Of a stretch of 64,000 bases of DNA, positions 43,366-51,384 are shown one piece after another. Within the stretch, counting starts at the first letter, position 1, and every line of letters starts with the position of its first letter. The DNA is from Candidatus Zipacnadia bacterium (lineage in GTDB: Bacteria; Armatimonadota; Zipacnadia; Zipacnadales; UBA5352): NCBI GenBank assembly GCA_029820945.1, contig JALGUJ010000003.1, forward strand, positions 1 to 64,000. The letters run 5' to 3'. The position numbers were made by a program, and so were the translations under genes. Under the pieces are notes generated by a model, which saw nothing but the letters and a program-made list of their open reading frames with translations, did no database searches and was not told the DNA's origin.

Positions 43366-46287
43366 ATGGCTGCGATGGGATCGACGCGCGAGACTCTCAA
43401 GGTGCTCATCGCACGCGTTTGTGGCGACTTGATGCCGGACGCCGTCCCAGACGAGGCCCGACTGGGCGATCCGGCTCAATGGGATTCGCTGGCACACGTC
43501 GCACTGATGACGCTTATAGAGGAGACCTTCGGCAGGCCCGTCGGCCCGGTGGAAATGGCGGGCCTGACATCACTTGAGGAGATTGAGCGCTGGCTCGCAC
43601 GCGCGAGCGGCGCGGAGGTGTCCTCGCCGGCGCCGACGAGGCCTGAGGTCGCTGACGCGCTCCGGTCCGTCGGCCTCGCGGCAGGGGACCTGGTGATGGT
43701 GCATGCCTTCACTGCCGCGCTGGGCATCACAGCGCGCGCAGACCGCGTCCTTATCGACGCGTTGCTCGACGTCCTCGGTCCCGAACGCACACTGGTACTG
43801 CCTGCATTCACCTACTCGTTCTGCCAAACAGGGATCTTCGAGCCTGATCGTTCACCGTCTGAGGTCGGCATCGCGGCCGACACGCTCCGTCGGGAGTACT
43901 CCGGCCTGCGCAGCCGGTGTCCTATCTTCTCCGTCGTGGCGGTCGGACCGCTCGCGCCTGAGATCGGCGCGCTGCGTCCCGAGACGACCTTCGGTCCGGA
44001 CAGCATCTTCGGCCTGATGCTGGAACGGCAGGGGAAGCTCTGCGCCATCGGTGTTGGCTATGACCGGGTCACCTTCAACCACTACGTCGAGGAGGAGCTG
44101 CAAGTCCCCTACCGCTACTGGAAGCGGTTCGAGGGGGTAATCAGGAGTGGTGGGAGGGACGAACCGGTTGGCGTCGATTACTACGTGCGAAGCCTCGATC
44201 CTGAGGCCGAGCAGGACTTCATGCCGGCACATCGGCTGGTGTCGGGCCAGAGCTTCTCAGGACATGCGACGGTGGGCGGCGCGCAGATACACTGCGCTCC
44301 CGCTCAGGACTACCATCGTGTGCTCCGAGGCGCAATGGACGCAGACCCCCTGCTGTTGCTTACTCCTCAGGCCCGGCGGCACTGGGATGGCGACCAGGCC
44401 CCACGGAAGGTCGCGGGTCTACGCGACGACCCGGGCGACGCGCGCGATGAGTTCGCGACCGCCCGAAGGCTCGCGGAGGCGCTGGCCGCGGACGGTGAGC
44501 CCGCGGAGGCGCATCGGGTATTGGTCGAGGCCGCAGCAGCCGCGGGCGACTACGCGACGCTGACCGGCGCGTGCCGGTGGGCACGCAGACTCCTGCCCGT
44601 GGCAGAGGCTAACCAAGTCGCACCAGTGAAGGTGTCCTGGACGGGCTCGGCGACGCTCCATCCGCTCGCCGAGGCCTGTGAGACCTACGTTCGCGCCTCA
44701 GGGATCATACCCGAGACGATCGTCGGTGAGTTCGGCCAGTTCCGCGGGGAGTTGGCTGAAGCCGCAAGCGATGCGGACGTGATCTTCGTACGGGTAGCAC
44801 CGGAGGCGCTCCGGCCTGAGCTTGACGGATGGCGCTACGGTGGGGGCGATCCCCAGATCGCACGTGCTGCGGCGCGGGAGCTATGTGTGCTTGTGCAGCG
44901 GTGGCTCGAGGATTGCCAAGGACACGCGGTGATCCATCTGACGACGCCGTGGCACCACTCGGCGATGGGCCTCGCGGACAGCCAGCTCGCCGACGGGTCG
45001 CGGGCAGTCGCCGCCACGTTCAACACTGAGCTGGTGGAGTGCGCAGTTGACCATGTCCGGCTTCATGTGCTTGACGAGACGCCGGTGGTGCTCCAGACTC
45101 GCGGGCGCGCCTACGACGCGGACCTGTACTACCACGCGGGCATCGACCTGTCGGGGCCTGCGATCGCAGCGGTGGGGCGTGAGGCGGCGCGATTCGTTGT
45201 CGCGACGCGTCGGCCGCCGGTCAAGTGCATCGTGACCGACCTGGACAACACCCTATGGGGTGGAACAGTCGGTGAGGACGGCGTCAACGGCCTCTCACTC
45301 GCCGGCGAGTACCCTGGCGAGGCGCACCGAGAGCTGCAGCGCTGGCTGCTGGCGCATCACAGGGCCGGAATCTTGCTCGCGATCTGCAGCAAGAACGAGC
45401 GGTCGGACGGCCTGGCGCCCTTCCAGCAGCGTCCCGACATGATTCTGAGCCCCGAACACTTCGCGGCGATCAGCATCGACTGGCGCCCCAAGCCCAGCCG
45501 CATCCTGGAGATCGCGCAGGAGTTGAATATCGGCGTGGACTCGGTCGCATTCATCGACGACTCGCCCTTCGAGCGGGCGGCGGTGCGCGAGGCTCTGCCA
45601 GAGATCACCGTGCCCGAGCTGCCGCGGCACGTATCCCGGTGGATCGAGCATTTGTCCGAGCTCCACCTTTCCGACATGCTGCTCCTGACCGAGGAGGATC
45701 GGCGGCGGGCCTCGATGTACGCTGAGCAGCGCAAGCGAGAGCACCTCGCAGAGACCGTCGAGGACATGACGGCATTCCTGAACGGCCTCGGCAGCGTGGC
45801 GGCCCTGCATTTCGATGACCCGGCGATCGTGGCCCGGACGGCTCAGCTCTGCGCCCGGACGAATCAGTTCAACCTCAGCTCGCGGCGTCACTCCGAAGGG
45901 CAGATCTCCCGGTTCATCGACGACGAGAGTGCCCGAGTCATCCAGATGTCCGCCGGCGACCGCTTCGGGGAACTCGGCGTAGTCGGAATCGCTATTGTGC
46001 TCGGGGCCGGAGAGACCGCTGAGCTGGATACGTTGCTTCTGAGCTGCCGGGCACTTGGCCGAGGTCTTGAGCACGCGCTGCTTTCGGAGGCCTGGCGTGT
46101 GGCGAGCGATGAGCTGGGGGCGACGACACTACTCGCACAGTGGCTCGACAACGGTCGCAACGGACAGGTGCGCGAGTTCATGGAGGCAGTTGGTGCACAC
46201 GCGGAGCACGTGACGGGCGAGTCCGTCACCTACCGTATTGAGCGCCCTGTTGACTGGCCCGAGCACATCGAGCGCGCCGAGGCTTGA
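43366..46287 (+). CDS. ACP - AAC(3)-family acyltransferase - FkbH fusion
   Basis: The 973-residue product has three enzyme-like parts in one chain. Residues 1-80 form an acyl carrier protein with the phosphopantetheine Ser41 in WDSLAHV. Residues 90-330 form an AAC(3)-family acyltransferase with the motif GVGYDRVTFNHYVEE (His239). Residues about 340-970 form a FkbH-type HAD-IIIC protein: an SGNH-like lead-in, DLDNTLWGG with Asp625 and Asp627, CSKN with Cys674, FIDDSPFER, TNQFNLS and SCRALGRGLE. FkbH proteins load D-glyceryl units onto ACPs and AAC(3) enzymes transfer acyl groups to amines, so one protein could load, carry and transfer a glyceryl unit. The acceptor, perhaps an amino sugar, is inferred. 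The start follows the GT stop directly. Confidence 0.87.
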   Translation: MAAMGSTRETLKVLIARVCGDLMPDAVPDEARLGDPAQWDSLAHVALMTLIEETFGRPVGPVEMAGLTSLEEIERWLARASGAEVSSPAPTRPEVADALRSVGLAAGDLVMVHAFTAALGITARADRVLIDALLDVLGPERTLVLPAFTYSFCQTGIFEPDRSPSEVGIAADTLRREYSGLRSRCPIFSVVAVGPLAPEIGALRPETTFGPDSIFGLMLERQGKLCAIGVGYDRVTFNHYVEEELQVPYRYWKRFEGVIRSGGRDEPVGVDYYVRSLDPEAEQDFMPAHRLVSGQSFSGHATVGGAQIHCAPAQDYHRVLRGAMDADPLLLLTPQARRHWDGDQAPRKVAGLRDDPGDARDEFATARRLAEALAADGEPAEAHRVLVEAAAAAGDYATLTGACRWARRLLPVAEANQVAPVKVSWTGSATLHPLAEACETYVRASGIIPETIVGEFGQFRGELAEAASDADVIFVRVAPEALRPELDGWRYGGGDPQIARAAARELCVLVQRWLEDCQGHAVIHLTTPWHHSAMGLADSQLADGSRAVAATFNTELVECAVDHVRLHVLDETPVVLQTRGRAYDADLYYHAGIDLSGPAIAAVGREAARFVVATRRPPVKCIVTDLDNTLWGGTVGEDGVNGLSLAGEYPGEAHRELQRWLLAHHRAGILLAICSKNERSDGLAPFQQRPDMILSPEHFAAISIDWRPKPSRILEIAQELNIGVDSVAFIDDSPFERAAVREALPEITVPELPRHVSRWIEHLSELHLSDMLLLTEEDRRRASMYAEQRKREHLAETVEDMTAFLNGLGSVAALHFDDPAIVARTAQLCARTNQFNLSSRRHSEGQISRFIDDESARVIQMSAGDRFGELGVVGIAIVLGAGETAELDTLLLSCRALGRGLEHALLSEAWRVASDELGATTLLAQWLDNGRNGQVREFMEAVGAHAEHVTGESVTYRIERPVDWPEHIERAEA

Positions 46288-46329
46288 GCACAATGTGAGC
46301 GAGCATACGGCCGGGCCCCGGGAGGCCAG

Positions 46330-47604
46330 ATGGTGATCGACCTCATCCGACGCGTATATCCGCTTAACCGCGCACTGGTATCTGACGACTACGACCGCGC
46401 GCTACAGATCGTGGGCGAGCGCCTGGAGATGACGGTTCACGAATACCCCTCCGGAGAGCAGTGCTGGACATGGCGAATTCCGCAGAAGTGGACAGTCAAT
46501 GAAGCCTGGGTCGAGGCTGAGGGCGAGCGCATCATCGACTTCGCCGACCATCCGCTCCACCTCTGGACGGGATCGCTGCCGGTGGACATGATGGTTTCGC
46601 GGGAGGAGCTTGTCGAGCATCTCGCGTGGCAGGAGGATCTTCCCGACGCCATCCCGTACCGCTTCAACTTCTACCAGCTGACATGGGGCTTCTCGATCTC
46701 CTACCGGCAACTGCGCACCCTGGAAGCCGACCAGTATCACGTCTACATCGACACGGAGTACTCGGACGGCTATCTCAAGGTGGGGGAGGCGACTGTGGAG
46801 GGCGAGTCTGACGAGGTGGTCGTGTTGATGGGACACCTCGACCACCCCGCTCAGGCGAATGATGGGCTGTCGGGGGTTGCGGTAGGCGTCGAGCTGATGA
46901 ACTGGCTGCGCGAGCGTGACAACCACTACACGTACACCTTCCTGGTCCTCCCGGAGACCATCGGCTCAATCGCGTTCTTCAGTCACAACATGGACATCAT
47001 CCCGCGCTGCCGCTGCGGCATATTCCTCGAGATGATGGGCAATGAAGGCCAGTTCGCCCTGCAGCACTCCCGGCAGCACGATGACTTCATCGACCGGGCC
47101 GCGCGGCGTGCTCTGATCGATCGCTTCGGAGAGGGCAACTTCAGCGAGGGCGCATTTCGGCAGGTCGTTGGCAATGATGAGATGGTGCTGAACGGGCCGG
47201 GCCTGAACGTCCCCACCGTGTCCATCTCCCGCTGGCCCTACCCGCAGTACCACACGCAGTTCGATAACCTCGACATCATCTCCAAGGAGCGCCTGGAGGA
47301 ATCACGCGACGTCATCAAGGATATCATCGGCATCGTGGAGCGCGACTTCGTCCCCCGACGGAAGTTTACCGGCCCTATCTTCCTGTCCGGCTACGGACTC
47401 TGGGTTGACTATAGCGACAACTTCGCCCTTAACCGCGCCATCGAGCAGGTCATGCTCTCCCTCGAAGGCGACCAGAGCATCCTGGACATCGTGGATAAGA
47501 CGAGCGTGACCTACGACGAGATCTACGACTTCGTGCAGCGCACCGTGGACCTGGACCTCGCCGAGTCCATCGGTCGAGGCGCCGACCTCGACCGGCCGGA
47601 CTGA
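46330..47604 (+). CDS. DUF4910/DUF2172-type aminopeptidase-like protein
   Basis: This 424-residue protein resembles the DUF4910 family, an M28-like zinc peptidase fold often found in polysaccharide-biosynthesis loci. Possible metal ligands are His172 and His175 (MGHLDHPAQ), Asp180 (NDGLSG), Glu210 (LPETIGS) and Glu236/His316 later. Exopeptidase action on a peptide, or on an amide-linked glycan, is the family expectation but is unproven for this member. The ATG has GGGAGG 5 bases upstream and follows the ACP-AAC(3)-FkbH gene after 42 bases, so the three genes probably form one operon. A C-terminal winged-helix-like segment follows the core, as in other members. Confidence 0.78.
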   Translation: MVIDLIRRVYPLNRALVSDDYDRALQIVGERLEMTVHEYPSGEQCWTWRIPQKWTVNEAWVEAEGERIIDFADHPLHLWTGSLPVDMMVSREELVEHLAWQEDLPDAIPYRFNFYQLTWGFSISYRQLRTLEADQYHVYIDTEYSDGYLKVGEATVEGESDEVVVLMGHLDHPAQANDGLSGVAVGVELMNWLRERDNHYTYTFLVLPETIGSIAFFSHNMDIIPRCRCGIFLEMMGNEGQFALQHSRQHDDFIDRAARRALIDRFGEGNFSEGAFRQVVGNDEMVLNGPGLNVPTVSISRWPYPQYHTQFDNLDIISKERLEESRDVIKDIIGIVERDFVPRRKFTGPIFLSGYGLWVDYSDNFALNRAIEQVMLSLEGDQSILDIVDKTSVTYDEIYDFVQRTVDLDLAESIGRGADLDRPD

Positions 47605-47756
47605 CCACGACCCGCATCGCCAGCCACCTCGCCCACCTCGCCGCGCCGCCGGCCGACTGATCCGCCACCGCCGTCGTCTCTGCGGAGGCGGCCCCGCTCC
47701 GGGCGACGAAGTCCCACGTGAACCGGGCTATCCGCAGTGCCGACGGAGTGATCGAC

Positions 47757-50117
47757 GTGAATGGCCTGAGATCGGCTGCGATGCTCAGCCTCGTGCTGCT
47801 CGCGGCAAGCGCCGCGCTCGCCGTCACCGTGGTCGCCCCCGGAGAGGAGCCGCTGCCCGTCGTGCTCGCATCCGACGCCATCCCCGCCGAGCAGACCGCG
47901 GCGGAGGAGCTGGCGTCCTACCTCGGACGCATCGCGGGCCGCGAGTTCGAGGTCATCGTTGAGGGAGAGGTCGGCGACGGAGCCGGCATCTTCGTCGGCC
48001 CGACCGCGCGCGCGGCCGAGCTGGGCATCGACCACCGTGCGCTCGGGCCGGAGGAGTGGGCGGTCCGGACTGCCGGCGACGACCTGATCGTGGCCGGCGG
48101 GCGGCCGCGCGGCACGCTCTACGCCGCCTACCACCTGCTCGAGGATGTGCTGGGCGTGCATTGGTGGACGCCCTGGGACGAGAGCGTTCCGAGCATCCCG
48201 ACGATCGACCTCGGCGAGCTCGATCTGCGCGGAGAGCCCGTGCTGCAGTACCGCGACATCTACCGCGTCTACGGCTATGACGAGGGCCGGTTCGCCGCGC
48301 ACAACCGGCTGAACCGCATGGGCGACCCGCCGATACACGCGCGGTACGGCGGGGGCATGGACTACGGACCGCCCTACCACGTGCACACGTTCTATCTCTA
48401 CTTCCCGCCCGACCAGTACTTCGAGGATCACCCCGATTGGTACTCGCTCATCGACGGCAAGCGCAACGCGGAGCGCAAGCAGCTCTGCCTGACCAACCAG
48501 GAGCTGCGCGAGGCGTTCCTGGGGAAGCTCCGGGCCTTCATCGAGGAGAGCCGCAAGCAGGCGGCCGAGCGCGGCGGCCCGCCCCCTCGCGTGTTCTCGG
48601 TCTCGCAGAACGACTGGCGGGGCGCCTGCCAGTGCGAGAGCTGCCAGGCCATCGTTGAGCGCGAGGGCTCCGAGGCCGGACCGCTGCTGGACTTCGTGAA
48701 CTTCCTCGCGGACGGGATCGCGGAGGACTACCCCGACGTCTACCTGAGCACGCTGGCGTACCAGTACACCCAGCAGCCGCCGACGAGCATCCGCCCGCGC
48801 GAGAACGTCATCGTGCGCCTGTGCGACACCACGAGCACATTCACGCGCGCCATCACCGACCCCGAGAACGAGCAGTTTCGCGACATTCTGCTCTCGTGGG
48901 CGGAGATTGCGGACAACCTGCGCATCTGGGACTACGCGGTGACCTACGCCCGGCCCCGCGGACTGCCGATGCCGAGCGTGCAGACCTACGGGCCGGACTT
49001 CCGCTTCTACGCCGAGCACAACGTCGAGGGCGTCTTCACGGAGCTGGAGTTCCCGGTCAGGGCGGACATGCGCGACCTGAAGGTCTGGATGATGTGCAAG
49101 CTCCTCGAGGACCCGTACGCCGACTACGATGGGCTGCTGGCGACCTTCACCGAGGGCTTCTACGGCCCCGCCGGGCCGATGGTCCGGGAGTATCTGGCCG
49201 CGCTGCAGGCCGCCTCCGAGGCCCGTCCGAGTCACATCAGCATGGGCGCGTCGCTGCCGTCGTACGGCACCTACCTGACGCTCGAATTCGTGCGGCACGC
49301 GCACGCGATCTTCGACCGCGCCGAGGCGGCGGTGGCGGACGAGGAGACGCTCCTGCAGCGCGTTCGCCACGCCAGGATGCCGCTCGACCGCGCGACGGTG
49401 ATGCTGGCGCGGCCGCTCTCGCGCGAATGGGTGCAGCGGGGGAACGACCCGGCGGAGCTGCCCTTCGAGCGCCAGGCCATCGGCGAACGCTACAGCGCAA
49501 CGTGGCTGGCGGAGGTGGAGCGGCGGCTGCCCGAGTCACAGCGCGCGCAGTCGCGGGCCGAGCTGGAGGAGGAGTTGACGCGATACACGGCGCTGCCCGA
49601 GTTCGTACCGCTGCCGGAGAAGTTCGCCGACGTGCCGCCCGAGCGCGTCTTCGACTTCACCGCGGATCAGTCGCGGAACTGGAAGGACATCGTGAAGGTG
49701 GTGCGCGACGAGGAGGCGGAGAGCGGGATCACCAACCGGCTTCAGTTCCCCACGGCCATCGACACCGAGAAGCATCCGGTCGAGCGCTACGAGCTGCCCA
49801 TGCCCTGGGGCCTGTACGACGTGCGCAACAAGAAGGGGCGAGCCAGCGCCCAGATCAGGGCCGAGGACGTCCCCGGGCCGGGCTATCACTGGTACCGGAT
49901 GGGCAGCTTCGAGATCGGGCCCTCCTACTACCTGTACTTCTTCTGGAGCTGGATCATCCAGGTAGACATCGACTCCGCGTGGGACGCCGAAAGGCCCGAC
50001 CGGGAGTTCGAGATCTGGGCGCGGATCAAGTTCGAGGGGCCGGCCTTCCCGCACGGTGACGAGGCCGACGCGAACGCCATCTGCGTGGAGCGCGTGGTGC
50101 TGGTGGGGCAGGAGTAA
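47757..50117 (+). CDS. Secreted DUF4838 / glycoside-hydrolase-like protein
   Basis: The 786-residue product has a signal peptide (LSLVLLAASAALA). Residues about 20-140 form an alpha-glucuronidase-type N-terminal domain (EQTAAEELASYLGRIAGREFEV, IFVGPTARA, GTLYAAYHLLEDVLG). A DUF4838 barrel follows with HVHTFYLYFPPDQYF, DHPDWYSLIDGKR, FSVSQNDW and the CQCESCQ pair that is typical of that family. The C-terminal region is a beta-sandwich. It is exported and likely hydrolyses a plant or microbial glycan, but the exact activity is not known. GTG 47757 is chosen, with GGAG eight bases upstream; an upstream GTG at 47718 has no good site. Confidence 0.8.
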   Translation: MNGLRSAAMLSLVLLAASAALAVTVVAPGEEPLPVVLASDAIPAEQTAAEELASYLGRIAGREFEVIVEGEVGDGAGIFVGPTARAAELGIDHRALGPEEWAVRTAGDDLIVAGGRPRGTLYAAYHLLEDVLGVHWWTPWDESVPSIPTIDLGELDLRGEPVLQYRDIYRVYGYDEGRFAAHNRLNRMGDPPIHARYGGGMDYGPPYHVHTFYLYFPPDQYFEDHPDWYSLIDGKRNAERKQLCLTNQELREAFLGKLRAFIEESRKQAAERGGPPPRVFSVSQNDWRGACQCESCQAIVEREGSEAGPLLDFVNFLADGIAEDYPDVYLSTLAYQYTQQPPTSIRPRENVIVRLCDTTSTFTRAITDPENEQFRDILLSWAEIADNLRIWDYAVTYARPRGLPMPSVQTYGPDFRFYAEHNVEGVFTELEFPVRADMRDLKVWMMCKLLEDPYADYDGLLATFTEGFYGPAGPMVREYLAALQAASEARPSHISMGASLPSYGTYLTLEFVRHAHAIFDRAEAAVADEETLLQRVRHARMPLDRATVMLARPLSREWVQRGNDPAELPFERQAIGERYSATWLAEVERRLPESQRAQSRAELEEELTRYTALPEFVPLPEKFADVPPERVFDFTADQSRNWKDIVKVVRDEEAESGITNRLQFPTAIDTEKHPVERYELPMPWGLYDVRNKKGRASAQIRAEDVPGPGYHWYRMGSFEIGPSYYLYFFWSWIIQVDIDSAWDAERPDREFEIWARIKFEGPAFPHGDEADANAICVERVVLVGQE

Positions 50118-50144
50118 CGACAAAGCATCACAGGAGGGGGAAAC

Positions 50145-51298
50145 ATGTACAACCCGTTCGGCAAGCCTGTGGATGAGTTGACTGAGGACGATCTGCTGCA
50201 AACGCTACCCGGTAAGCGTGAGAGCTGGATCTACGAGTATAAGGGCCCTGACAAGCTCAAGGACATGAAGAGCATCCCCGGTCCATAGCTTCGTTTGCGA
50301 ACTGGCACGGGGGCTGGCTATTCATCGGCATAGAGGAAGGGGAGGACGGAGAACCGGTGCTCGCTGACATTCAGGGCATCCCGGCTGACGAGCAATGCCT
50401 CTCAGAACGTGTGTACCAGACATGTCATTCCAATCTCTCTCCTGCCCCGTACGTGAGCTGTGGCGAGATCCGACTTAGCTCTGGGCACTGGGTGCTCGCG
50501 ATCCACATCCCGCAGAGCCCGAACCCGCCCCACATCATGATGAGCAGCGGAAGAGTACACGTGCGCTCAGGCAACACGACGAACCCCGTTAGCGTGGTCA
50601 AGGACCGCGGTGAACTTGACAGGCTCTATGAAAGAGCACGTGAGAACAGGGAAGGAGTCCAAGCGCTGCTCGACGCGCACGGAAGGGGTAGGAGCTTCCT
50701 TGAGGAGGTGGTTCAGAACGCTCGCCGCTATCAGCAGGAGGAGATCACGCCCATTGCAGCTTTCTGCCTCCTCGCCTACCCTGAGACCCGCCTACCAGAG
50801 CTCCTCGCGTTCTCGTCAGCGATTCCCCCGACTACAGACATCGCGAACCGCATCTTCAACGAGGCAGACGAGCCAGCACGAAGCTGGGCCAGGTACGTTG
50901 GTGGGACCGGCAGCACGAAGTGGCTGGACCACCATCGCTGTCAAACGATCAGCGCCCGATTCGGTAGCTTGTTCTATGTTGATCGCTTTGGCCAGGTTGC
51001 CCATGCCCAGTTCACCGCGATGCTGCACGCCCTCACAGGCAGCCCGGACCCCATATGTGCTCAGGAATGCGCCGATCAGCTAGAAGGTTTCGCTGCGGGG
51101 GTTGAATTCGTGTACCGCGAATGGGGCTACCTCGGGCCTGTAACGCTGATGTGTCGCATGCAACTTGCAGACGGAAGTCAACGCCCGCCTGTCCAGTTTA
51201 GCGCGGCTGCACTGGAATTGGCAGACACGGCAAGATGCATCCACAACGACGTCTTGCGTGACCTGCGACGACTCGCGGGCCTGAATGACGTCGGATAG
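50145..51298 (+). pseudogene. Schlafen-type AlbA_2 domain gene interrupted by a frameshift
   Basis: A strong AGGAGGGGG ribosome-binding site precedes ATG 50145. The first frame reads MYNPFGKPVDELTEDDLLQ and on to KSIPGP, then stops at 50286-50288. The next frame, open from 50285 to 51298, continues the same domain at once with ASFANWHGGWLFIGIEEGE, the AlbA_2 core (A-F-A-N-x-x-G-G-x-x-x-I-G-I-E). One added base near 50283 would join both frames into a 384-residue protein, so either one base is lost or it is a sequencing error. AlbA_2 proteins bind nucleic acid and appear in regulators and defence genes. The region has weaker GC bias and codon use than its neighbours, consistent with transfer. 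Confidence 0.75.
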
Positions 51299-51384
51299 CA
51301 CTTACTCAAGGCACGTACCCCTGGGCCGTTCGCCCTGGCTCAATGATGTGCTTGGCTAGCTGGGACACGCTTGCGACGGTCTCG

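Noticed and set aside
43366-44360. Antibiotic-resistance reading of the AAC(3) domain
   Set aside because: The domain is fused to an ACP and a FkbH protein in a glycan-type operon, so acyl transfer in biosynthesis is more likely than drug inactivation.
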